Position numbers and translations under genes: made by a program
NCBI GenBank assembly: GCA_030617125.1
Contig: JAUWWA010000119.1
Location: 1-6,324, forward strand
Direction: 5' to 3'
DNA length: 6,324 nucleotides
From: Pirellulales bacterium
Lineage (GTDB): Bacteria; Planctomycetota; Planctomycetia; Pirellulales; Thermoguttaceae
The notes under the pieces: model-generated
Seen by the model: the letters and a program-made list of their open reading frames with translations, nothing else
Told to the model about the DNA's origin: nothing
Databases searched by the model: none
Shown here: positions 1 to 6,324 of the stretch, in pieces
How positions within the stretch are numbered: the first letter of the stretch is position 1
How the letters are laid out: each line of letters begins with the position of its first letter

Positions 1-174
1 AACGCACTCGGGATCGACGCCGGAGCGTTCCAAGGCGGCCCGGAGCCGGTTGGCGAGGTGACCGGGGACTTCCTTATTGAGGACGACGGGGGCTTTCTCC
101 AGAGATTCGAAAAACTGTTTGGTTCGGGAGAGCGTGGTCTCGTCGGTCCGTTTTCCGGGGACGAGTTCAACTAC
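1..174 (-). pseudogene. 3-hydroxyacyl-CoA dehydrogenase fragment (remnant, runs off the window)
   Basis: The minus strand reads continuously from about 174 down to the window edge. The frame contains VVELVPGKRTDETTLSRTKQ, then FFESLEKAPVVLNKEVPGHL, then ANRLRAAL. This matches the end of the NAD-binding domain and the hinge into the C-terminal domain of the 3-hydroxyacyl-CoA dehydrogenase / L-gulonate 3-dehydrogenase / carnitine dehydrogenase superfamily, where a K-E-(V/I)-P-G-(H/F)-x-x-N-R-L segment is characteristic. Those enzymes oxidise a 3-hydroxy group with NAD+. The dinucleotide-binding N-terminus is absent: upstream residues in the same frame lack the expected G-H-P-F-N-P segment and no start codon fits. 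The family usually continues with an aromatic-rich L-W-R-E-A helix, but here the text becomes LERSGVDPECV, so similarity also fades toward position 1. I read it as a broken gene copy. The family call rests on motif memory alone. Confidence 0.6.
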
Positions 175-335
175 TCGTCCGTACACAGTCGGTGTCTGAC
201 GTGCCCGGGCGTCACGATACCAAGTTCTCGGATGGTTACAAGCCTGGATTTCGGAATACGGTTCACGTGAGCGGTCGCTCGAGAGGATCGACACTGGGAG
301 GCACGCGCGAGCAAAGCGTCGAGAAAGAATCCTGC

Positions 336-416
336 GGCCTGCTTGGCGCGCATGCCGCGGCGACGGTGGGAATACCATCCGTAGTAGCGGAGCATGTACT
401 CGGCCAGCCGCCTAAG
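336..416 (-). pseudogene. IS91-family transposase fragment
   Basis: A minus-strand frame contains LRRLAEYMLRYYGWYSHRRRG followed by MRAKQA. The core (M/V)-(L/V/I)-R-Y-Y-G-W-Y-S-(N/H)-x-x-R-G is a hallmark of the C-terminal part of IS91-type (Y2, rolling-circle) transposases. The paired catalytic tyrosines and HUH motif of a complete enzyme are not present; only about 27 codons show similarity. The frame stays open to a stop at 171-173, but I recognise nothing in that tail. Upstream the piece abuts an IS66-type remnant in another frame, so it is a scrap inside a mosaic and not an active element. No terminal repeats or target sites are visible. Confidence 0.6.
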
Positions 417-418
417 GC

Positions 419-487
419 CCGACACGTCGCCACGACGTTGAGCATCCGCTCGACGAAACGGCTACCCGCTTCGCCGTCGGCGCCGCC
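419..487 (-). pseudogene. IS66-family transposase C-terminal fragment
   Basis: On the minus strand the frame reads GGADGEAGSRFVERMLNVVA followed by TCR. The segment (S/A)-G-S-R-F-V-E-R-(M/V/I)-L-(T/N)-V-x-x-T-C-R is typical of the C-terminal region of IS66-type DDE transposases, which normally continue with a glutamine-rich stretch and a leucine-rich tail. Here the match stops after TCR and the next nucleotides belong to an IS91-like fragment in a different frame. An in-frame TGA lies just upstream, near position 500. Only about 23 codons are left, so this is an inactive remnant that marks past insertion and deletion events. Confidence 0.6.
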
Positions 488-549
488 GCGCGCTTTTCAT
501 TGGTCAGACGACTCGAATCGTCTCATTTCCCCACGTCCTCAGCGACCAA

Positions 550-574
550 TTTGCCGCTGGCGGAAATCTTTTTT
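550..574 (+). terminator. possible weak intrinsic terminator
   Basis: A short stem can form from TTT-G-CCG and CGG-AAA (one bulged G, CTGG loop). After two bases it is followed by six T residues at 569-574. The layout resembles a Rho-independent terminator on the plus strand, but the stem is short and no intact plus-strand gene ends here. It may belong to a lost gene or be chance. Confidence 0.25.
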
Positions 575-645
575 GGGCGGGTGATGTCGACGACAGTAGA
601 GGAAAGGAAAGCAGACCGCCAGTGCATTGAACACGTGACGAAAGA

Positions 646-649
646 AGGA
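646..649 (+). promoter_or_regulatory. ribosome binding site of the AhpD-like remnant
   Basis: AGGA lies 8 bases before the ATG at 658. The good spacing supports this ATG as the original start of the decayed gene that follows. Confidence 0.5.
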
Positions 650-657
650 AATGTGCT

Positions 658-726
658 ATGGATATACGAGTCAAAGAGTTGATTGCGATTGGAGCGTCCA
701 TTACTGCGAATGGCCCAAGATGCGCA
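658..726 (+). pseudogene. AhpD-like / carboxymuconolactone decarboxylase family gene remnant
   Basis: The ATG at 658 opens MDIRVKELIAIGASITAN, which matches the N-terminus of small AhpD-like (CMD-fold) proteins that begin M-D-x-x-x-K-E-L-I-A-(I/V)-G-A-S-(I/V)-T-A-N and continue into a redox C-x-x-C. These proteins are usually about 100 residues long and act as alkylhydroperoxidase-like or decarboxylase-like enzymes. Here the next residues are GPRC, so the first cysteine of the pair is glycine (GGC where TGC would give Cys) while the second is kept. Downstream the helical C-terminal half is unrecognisable. The same frame stays open to 864, but only by reading antisense through the tRNA gene, so the apparent 68-residue product is not credible. 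The end given is approximate and marks where similarity is lost. Confidence 0.55.
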
Positions 727-767
727 GATACGAGAGAAGGTTCCACTACGGACGGCGGAGCAGGGTC

Positions 768-794
768 CCGGGCTCGAAGTGCAGTCGAGCCCGG
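768..794. repeat. perfect 10-bp inverted repeat beside tRNA-Leu
   Basis: CCGGGCTCGA (768-777) and TCGAGCCCGG (785-794) are exact reverse complements separated by 7 bases. In minus-strand transcripts the stem begins 13 bases after the last tRNA base, so it could protect or terminate the tRNA transcript. No T-run follows on either strand, so it is not a classical intrinsic terminator. Confidence 0.6.
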
Positions 795-807
795 AACTTG
801 GATGAAG

Positions 808-891
<84 letters not shown>

Positions 892-912
892 AGTATTGAA
901 GCGACGCCTTGT

Positions 913-940
913 ATTCTACAGGAGCCATGCCGCTCGTCAA
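913..940 (-). promoter_or_regulatory. sigma-70-like promoter for tRNA-Leu
   Basis: Reading the minus strand, TTGACG (940-935) and TAGAAT (918-913) are separated by 16 bases. The -10 box ends 21 bases before the mature tRNA 5' end at 891, which leaves room for a short 5' leader removed by RNase P. The -35 box begins 37 bases beyond the phosphatase stop codon, so the tRNA probably has its own promoter. Confidence 0.6.
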
Positions 941-976
941 GAAAGGACAAGGGACAGGTCCCATTGGGCCCGAGCA

Positions 977-2560
977 TCACTGCCGCTTGACGACGAGGAT
1001 GGTGCGATCGTCGCGGTCGCCGCGGTCGCCGCCCGTGGCGTGCGCGGCGAGGGTTTCTCGGGCAACGGAAATCAACTGATCGGCCGAGAGGTTCAGCCGG
1101 CCGACCAACGGCTCGGCCACGCCGGAGTCGCCCAGCGAGCGGCCTTCGGCGGCGGCGGCGCGGACGGCGTCGGTGAAGATGACCAGTGCTTCGCCCGGTT
1201 GCAGGGTGTACTCGAAGGGCTCGAAGTCGGTTTCAGGGCTCTCGCCCAACAGGGGACACGTCGGCCCGAGCGACTGCCAACCATTGCCGCGGACGACAAC
1301 CACACCCGGGCTGCCCGCCGACGCGCAGCTCACCCGGCCGGTAGCCGTGTCGACCAAGGCGTGGAACAACGCCGCACGCTGGTCGCCGGCCGAACCGGTC
1401 CACAGCGTCAGGTTGACCTGTTTGAGCGTTTCGGCCGTCTCGCGGAGGTATTGCCCGTGGGCACGCAGCGCCGCGCGGAGCGTGCCGGCCGTCATGGCCG
1501 CGGGCAGGCCGCGATCCATGGCGTCGCCGACGGCAACCGCCAGCAGCCCGTCGCTTAGACAGAACCAGTCGTAGAAGTCGCCGCCGAGCGCCTCCGCCCG
1601 GGCCGTCCAGCCCGACAGCTCCCAGCCGTCGAGCAGCGGGGAGATGGTGGGGAGCTGGTTGCGTTGCATTCGCTCGGCGGCGGCGATTTGCCGCTTCCAC
1701 TGCGCGGCGTCGATCCCCTCGCGCATGAGGATCTCGCGTTCCAGGTCGGCCGCCAGCCGTCCGGCGACGATTTCGAGCACGTTCGTTTCCCGAGTGCTGA
1801 AGTCGCGTTTCCGCTCGCCATAAACCCAAAGCGTGCCCAACAGCGTGGTCGGAGTGGAAACCGGGATGCAGACGGCCGAGGGGAACTCTTCGGGCATGCG
1901 CCAGTGCCGCATCATGTCGGTGTCTTCCAGCACGACCGCGTGGCCGAGCAGGGCCTCCAGATCGGCCACGGAACCCTTCAGCGGCCGAGCCGGAGCGGTC
2001 AACCGGTCGAAAGGCAGCCCCCAGCACGAACGCAGTTTCAGCTCGCTCGTGGCCTCATCGAGCATATAGAGCGCTGCCGCCTGGCAGCCGACCGCTTCGG
2101 CGCCGCCTCGCAGGACGGCCTGCAATCGTTCGGCAAGGTGTGCCTGTTCGTCGGCATGCGGCACCAGCGGCACGCCGGCGGCCAGTTCCGCCTCGCGCTG
2201 CCACAAAGCGAGGCGGGTTTCGAGCAACTCGCCGAGCATGTCGGCCGTCGCGGCGGCCAGCGCGCGGGCGACGTCGCCGTCGACGGGTTTGGAGATGGAC
2301 GGCGCCGGCGTCGAGCCGGCCGGTTCGAGGCTGAGGTGTCCGGGAGGCACTCCGACGCCCGGGCTGACCGGGGCGGACCACGTCAGGTCGTTCGGCGGCT
2401 TCGGCTCTTCGCCGGCAATGTATCGCAGCGACCACCCGGTCGTCCGTCGAAAGGCCCTCAACACGGCCGGCAAGCTGCCGACCGCGTCGATCTGGGGCCG
2501 GACGACCTGAGGGGGCCGTTCCGTGTAGAGTTTCAGATTCTTCGTGCTGGGCTTGGCCAC
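977..2560 (-). CDS. GAF domain PP2C-type serine phosphatase (RsbU/SpoIIE-like)
   Basis: This is a cytoplasmic regulator of the RsbU/SpoIIE kind, which dephosphorylates phosphoserine on an anti-sigma-factor antagonist or similar partner. The preferred GTG start at 2560 gives 527 residues starting VAKPSTKNLKLYTERPPQ. An in-frame GTG at 2686 would add 42 low-complexity residues; neither has a clear ribosome binding site. From the 2560 start, residues 1-55 form a compact conserved-looking module, 56-130 are proline-rich linker, and about 133-275 resemble a GAF ligand-sensing domain. A helical linker with QIAAAERMQRNQLP precedes the PP2C domain at about 308-525. Metal-site aspartates are visible in GGDFYDW, VGDAMDRGLPAAM, FTDAV and DDRTILVV. 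The GDAMDRG and TDAV versions depart from the usual GDVxGKG and SDG but keep the aspartates. No RsbV/RsbW-type partner, transmembrane segment or signal peptide is seen. Confidence 0.88.
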   Translation of the reverse strand: MAKPSTKNLKLYTERPPQVVRPQIDAVGSLPAVLRAFRRTTGWSLRYIAGEEPKPPNDLTWSAPVSPGVGVPPGHLSLEPAGSTPAPSISKPVDGDVARALAAATADMLGELLETRLALWQREAELAAGVPLVPHADEQAHLAERLQAVLRGGAEAVGCQAAALYMLDEATSELKLRSCWGLPFDRLTAPARPLKGSVADLEALLGHAVVLEDTDMMRHWRMPEEFPSAVCIPVSTPTTLLGTLWVYGERKRDFSTRETNVLEIVAGRLAADLEREILMREGIDAAQWKRQIAAAERMQRNQLPTISPLLDGWELSGWTARAEALGGDFYDWFCLSDGLLAVAVGDAMDRGLPAAMTAGTLRAALRAHGQYLRETAETLKQVNLTLWTGSAGDQRAALFHALVDTATGRVSCASAGSPGVVVVRGNGWQSLGPTCPLLGESPETDFEPFEYTLQPGEALVIFTDAVRAAAAEGRSLGDSGVAEPLVGRLNLSADQLISVARETLAAHATGGDRGDRDDRTILVVKRQ

Positions 2561-2722
2561 GGCGGGTTCTGTATGTGGCAGGGGGGATGTTATGTGCGAA
2601 GCGTCCGTGGCCGCTTGCGAGCTTGCATGGGGATCGAGCCCGGCAGAATCGCTACGACCGTCACGCGGTGTCGTTCTGCCGTGCACTGTCCATATCTCGC
2701 AGACTTCCCATCATCCGTGATC

Positions 2723-2732
2723 GTTATATTTT
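2723..2732 (-). promoter_or_regulatory. possible -10 region for the phosphatase gene
   Basis: The minus strand reads TAAAATATAAC here, an AT-rich island in GC-rich surroundings that offers overlapping -10-like hexamers (TAAAAT, TATAAC). I find no convincing -35 box 16-18 bases upstream. A start of transcription near 2716 would give a leader of about 30 bases to the GTG at 2686 or about 155 bases to the GTG at 2560. Confidence 0.3.
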
Positions 2733-2800
2733 ACCATCGGCCGAGAGCGGCCTGGACGTGAGTTGAATTTGGCGGTGGCGGGGACCTGGACTGTGCGATA

Positions 2801-2859
2801 GACTCTCAGTAGTGTGTTATTAGCATCGGGCCGCTGTTGGCCCGTCCCTGTCGAGAGTC
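2801..2859. repeat. nested inverted repeats upstream of the DUF433 gene
   Basis: The outer arms GACTCTC (2801-2807) and GAGAGTC (2853-2859) are exact reverse complements 45 bases apart. Inside them CGGGCC (2827-2832) and GGCCCG (2839-2844) form a second exact pair around a 6-base loop. The structure ends 41 bases before the antitoxin ATG. It could be an operator, an RNA leader structure or a small mobile-element scar; the sequence does not decide. Confidence 0.45.
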
Positions 2860-2900
2860 AGAAGGGCCAAATCTGGTTAGTTCCGAATCGGAGCACGACG

Positions 2901-3149
2901 ATGACGCAGGCCAAGTTGCTGGAGCGGATCACGGTGGATCTGGGCATTTTGGGGGGAAAGCCCATCATCCGCGGTATGCGCTTGTCCGTGGAACTGATCT
3001 TGAGTCTGCTCGCACAAGGAGAGACTTCGGAGGATCTCTGCGCGGACTACCCGGATCTTGAACCGGAAGATATTCAAGCATGTCTGGCGTACGCTCATGC
3101 TGTTGTTGCCGATGACTCGCTGGATACGGTGAGGGTTGTGACGCAGTGA
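2901..3149 (+). CDS. DUF433 family antitoxin-like protein
   Basis: The 82-residue product is a DUF433 protein, the small winged-helix-like family that commonly acts as the antitoxin and DNA-binding partner of a PIN-like toxin. The family signature is clear: ITVDLGILGGKPIIRGMRLS at residues 10-29 (consensus I-x-x-x-P-x-x-x-G-G-K-P-x-I-x-G-T-R), then V-x-L-I-L-S-L-L-A-Q-G, then D-Y-P-D-L-E-P-E-D-I at 49-58 and an A-Y-A helix end. I chose the ATG at 2901 because GGAG lies 7 bases upstream and the family's domain begins within ten residues; an upstream ATG at 2814 would add 29 unrelated residues. Its stop overlaps the start of a second frame that looks like the toxin's first codons, but that partner is cut short. 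The gene is convergent with asnS and divergent from the phosphatase. The family is firm; the antitoxin role here is inferred. Confidence 0.88.
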   Translation: MTQAKLLERITVDLGILGGKPIIRGMRLSVELILSLLAQGETSEDLCADYPDLEPEDIQACLAYAHAVVADDSLDTVRVVTQ

Positions 3150-3184
3150 GATTCGTGGTCGATCGATGTGCTGGGCGCCGGTAG
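3146..3184 (+). pseudogene. truncated DUF5615 (PIN-like) toxin gene, first 12 codons
   Basis: A GTG overlapping the antitoxin's TGA stop opens the frame MRFVVDRCAGRR, then TAG. The opening M-(K/R)-F-(L/V)-V-D-x-x-(A/L)-x-x-R-L is how DUF5615 PIN-like nucleases begin, with the aspartate belonging to the acidic catalytic set, and those proteins are the usual downstream partner of DUF433. The overlapping-start arrangement is typical of such toxin-antitoxin pairs. A complete toxin is about 110-130 residues long. After the TAG the frame reads unrelated residues and runs into the 3' end of asnS within 17 bases, so most of the gene is deleted and not merely interrupted. The call rests on 12 codons plus context. 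Confidence 0.55.
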
Positions 3185-3200
3185 ATAGACTTCCGGCGGC

Positions 3201-4595
<1,395 letters not shown>

Positions 4596-4628
4596 AGCGT
4601 GGATCTGCTAGAGCGGGATTCACTCGGG

Positions 4629-4718
4629 TCAATTCCTCTCGAGGTTCGGTTGGCCGACAGTCGGGGCGGCCGACTCCTCGACCACCGGCAGGCCAAAGAA
4701 CTTGCGAACGTTGATGTC
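4629..4718 (-). other. 29-codon open frame in phase after the transporter stop
   Basis: Directly after the transporter's TAA (4721-4719), the same frame continues as DINVRKFFGLPVVEESAAPT followed by VGQPNLERN and then TGA at 4631-4629. The stretch has ordinary protein-like composition and GC-rich third positions like its neighbour. It could be the ancestral C-terminus cut off by a recent stop mutation, a readthrough extension, or simple 5' leader sequence of asnS. No separate start codon serves it. Confidence 0.4.
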
Positions 4719-6311
4719 TTAGATAACCCGGCGGTTGATCTGAATGGCCGAGCCGATCAGGGAGACGAACAACGCAACAACAAGGACGACGTTGAACAAC
4801 TCGCGCCGGGGCCACTTCATCATGCCGTCGCCGAGATAGCTTTCCTTGTTGTTAAGCAGATAGAAAATCAGGTAGGCGATCGGCAGCATGGCGAAGCAGA
4901 CGGCCGAGGCGACCACCGGGAACCAGAACGGCAGCTTCGTCACCACGCCGAGGATGCCGATCGTCGGCGCCAGGGCGAAGATGCGGAATCGCGTCTTGGT
5001 GTAATCCAGGTGGAACATCTCACAGAGCGTGAAGCCGCAGACGACCATGTGGGTAGAAATGGCGCTGCACGTCATGGCGACAAGGCCGAGGTCGAAGATG
5101 ATCCGGCCGGCGTGCTCGCCGAGGATGCCGGTGAGCGACGCGGCGGCGGCCACCGGCTTGAGCCCCTCGCGAAGCACTTCTTCGCCCGTGTAGACGCCCG
5201 TAACGGTCATGGCAATTATCACCAGCGAGGTCACCAGGGTGAACGGCAAGAACATCGACATGCCGAGATCCCATCGGGCGAGTGTTTTGTGCTGCTTACC
5301 CCAGCCTTTGGCCAGCAGCGAGTAGGGGTAGAGGAAGGTCATGTTGATGCCCACGGCCGCGCCGAGCATGCCGAGCACCAGTGTGACGTGCTTGGGGTTC
5401 GTGTATTCGGGGATCCCGTACCAGCCGATGAACCCTTTGCCCAGTTCGGTCCAGTTGATCTTCGGGAAGCTGCTCACCACGACCATGGCGAACATGAGGA
5501 TGATCAAGGCGATGACCGTCCGCAGGAACCATTCGTAGAGCTTGATTCCCTTGGTGCTGCTGCCGTAGCCGAAGACGACGAAAATGTTGACGGACAGAAT
5601 TACCGCCCCGACCAGCCATCCGAACCCAATGCCGCTCCACGTGAAGAAGCTGGTCTTGGTGGCTTTGGGTTGCCCGTTGGGCAGATCTCCATCTTCTTTA
5701 ACCTGCTGCTGAGCCTGTTTCCACACTTCTTTCGAGACGCCGGTCGTGATCTTGGCATCCGCGGGCAGTTCATGGCGGACCAGGGCGACGTCCTCGTCCT
5801 TCCTTTGGGTGAGATAGGTCCCGTCGCGCTGTTGGATGAAGCTCACTTCGGTGGTAATGGCGGCCATCTCACCCAGGTCGCGCGTGGCCCCGGCGGCCAG
5901 GCCGTATTGCGGGAAGTGCCAGATGATCGACGACATGATAGTACCCAACGCCCAGAGAAGGATGAGCGTTTTGCTCATCTCGCGGCCGAAGGCCTTGTAG
6001 GGCCGCTCGCCGGTGCTGAGCACGATGTTGCCCAGCGCCGCGAGCATCATCACGCCGAGGAACATCGCCACCGGCTGGACCCACAGGAGCTTGTACCCGA
6101 ACGACGCACCGGCGATGACCGACGCGGTGGCGCTGCCGGCGCCCAGGGTCATGGCGCTTTGCAGCAACCCGGGGCCGGTCCGCTTGATGTAGCCCCCGGC
6201 CCTTGCCGGAAACGGCTTCCCTGCAAGGGCCTGGAGGTCGGCGATCTCCTGTTGCAGCTTTGCCGGGTCCCACTTGGCGGCCATCGGCAGGCCCTTGTCG
6301 TGCTCCGCCAT
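4719..6311 (-). CDS. divergent Nramp-family (NRAMP/SLC11-like) membrane transporter
   Basis: This 530-residue polytopic inner-membrane protein resembles the Nramp family of proton-coupled metal transporters. After a cytoplasmic N-terminus with YIKRTGPGLLQSAMTLGAGS, the G-P-G-x-L and A-G-A-S-F-G-Y-K-L-L-W-V pattern follows that of Nramp helix 1. About eleven hydrophobic segments are visible, near residues 46-76, 78-98, 113-140, 222-248, 260-282, 306-335, 350-375, 400-430, 441-462, 465-488 and 505-525. The metal-binding D-P-G-N of helix 1 reads GAGS, and the helix 6 M-P-H position reads GINMT, so the substrate is probably not the usual Mn/Fe. Residues 141-221 form an unusually long hydrophilic insertion between helices 3 and 4. 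The ATG at 6311 is favoured over the one at 6284 by the ribosome binding site upstream. It is probably co-directional with asnS. The frame stays open for 29 codons beyond the TAA. Confidence 0.75.
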   Translation of the reverse strand: MAEHDKGLPMAAKWDPAKLQQEIADLQALAGKPFPARAGGYIKRTGPGLLQSAMTLGAGSATASVIAGASFGYKLLWVQPVAMFLGVMMLAALGNIVLSTGERPYKAFGREMSKTLILLWALGTIMSSIIWHFPQYGLAAGATRDLGEMAAITTEVSFIQQRDGTYLTQRKDEDVALVRHELPADAKITTGVSKEVWKQAQQQVKEDGDLPNGQPKATKTSFFTWSGIGFGWLVGAVILSVNIFVVFGYGSSTKGIKLYEWFLRTVIALIILMFAMVVVSSFPKINWTELGKGFIGWYGIPEYTNPKHVTLVLGMLGAAVGINMTFLYPYSLLAKGWGKQHKTLARWDLGMSMFLPFTLVTSLVIIAMTVTGVYTGEEVLREGLKPVAAAASLTGILGEHAGRIIFDLGLVAMTCSAISTHMVVCGFTLCEMFHLDYTKTRFRIFALAPTIGILGVVTKLPFWFPVVASAVCFAMLPIAYLIFYLLNNKESYLGDGMMKWPRRELFNVVLVVALFVSLIGSAIQINRRVI

Positions 6312-6318
6312 CGCTTCG

Positions 6319-6324
6319 CTCCTC
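6319..6324 (-). promoter_or_regulatory. ribosome binding site deciding the transporter start
   Basis: GAGGAG on the minus strand lies 7 bases before the ATG at 6311. The alternative in-frame ATG at 6284 has no comparable site. The promoter lies beyond the window edge. Confidence 0.65.

Noticed and set aside
506..523. Hairpin AGACGA/TCGTCT with a 6-base loop
   Set aside because: Six base pairs only, no T-run or adjacent gene end; chance is a sufficient explanation.
952..976. Possible terminator (GGGA/TCCC) after the phosphatase stop
   Set aside because: Four-pair stem without a clean T-run; not distinguishable from background in GC-rich DNA.
896..1558. Plus-strand open frame of about 220 codons over the phosphatase 3' end
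   Set aside because: Low-complexity composition, no motif, and it starts inside the tRNA promoter region; it is an antisense by-product.
1664..2761. Long plus-strand open frame of about 365 codons opposite the phosphatase gene
   Set aside because: It is arginine- and glycine-rich with no recognisable domain and lies antisense to a clear GAF-PP2C gene; GC-rich codon usage creates such frames.
3177..3197. GCCGG/CCGGC stem between the convergent DUF433 and asnS genes
   Set aside because: Five base pairs with an 11-base loop and no T-tract; too weak to call a bidirectional terminator.
4652..4674. GGCCGAC direct repeats with a GTCGG/CCGAC stem between the transporter and asnS
   Set aside because: Short stems, no T-run, and the bases are also part of the protein-like frame after the transporter stop; not supported as a terminator.

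Overview
This is a GC-rich bacterial window, most likely from a planctomycete (Pirellulales-like). That is an inference from the combination of genes: a GAF/SpoIIE phosphatase with an unusual N-terminal module, a divergent Nramp-family membrane protein next to asnS, a DUF433/DUF5615-type toxin-antitoxin remnant, and IS66/IS91 debris. No rRNA or other phylogenetic marker confirms it.

Positions 1-800 are a gene graveyard. Three protein scraps lie on the minus strand: a 3-hydroxyacyl-CoA dehydrogenase piece running off the left edge, an IS91-type transposase piece, and an IS66-type transposase C-terminal piece fused almost directly to it in another frame. On the plus strand a start with a good ribosome binding site opens an AhpD/carboxymuconolactone-decarboxylase-like protein that decays after about 22 residues. 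All of this lies on the 3' side of a complete tRNA-Leu(GAG) gene (808-891, minus), which has its own recognisable promoter. A perfect 10-bp hairpin sits just beyond its 3' end.

Positions 977-2560 hold a minus-strand PP2C-type (RsbU/SpoIIE) serine phosphatase with a GAF sensor domain. No anti-sigma or anti-anti-sigma partner is visible. Divergent from it at 2901-3149 is a DUF433 antitoxin-like gene. Its overlapping partner gene survives only as 12 codons of what looks like a DUF5615 (PIN-like) toxin start, so the module appears to be an orphaned antitoxin. The 341-bp divergent intergenic region contains a nested inverted repeat.

Positions 3201-6311 hold two minus-strand genes in tandem: a complete asparaginyl-tRNA synthetase (asnS), preceded 123 bp upstream by a 530-residue Nramp-related transporter. 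The transporter lacks the canonical metal-binding motifs, carries a large soluble insertion, and is followed by a further 29 in-frame sense codons after its TAA.

I see no clearly new multi-gene system. The most informative points are the transporter without metal-site residues and its post-stop open frame, the toxin-less antitoxin, and the mosaic of mobile-element scraps beside the tRNA.
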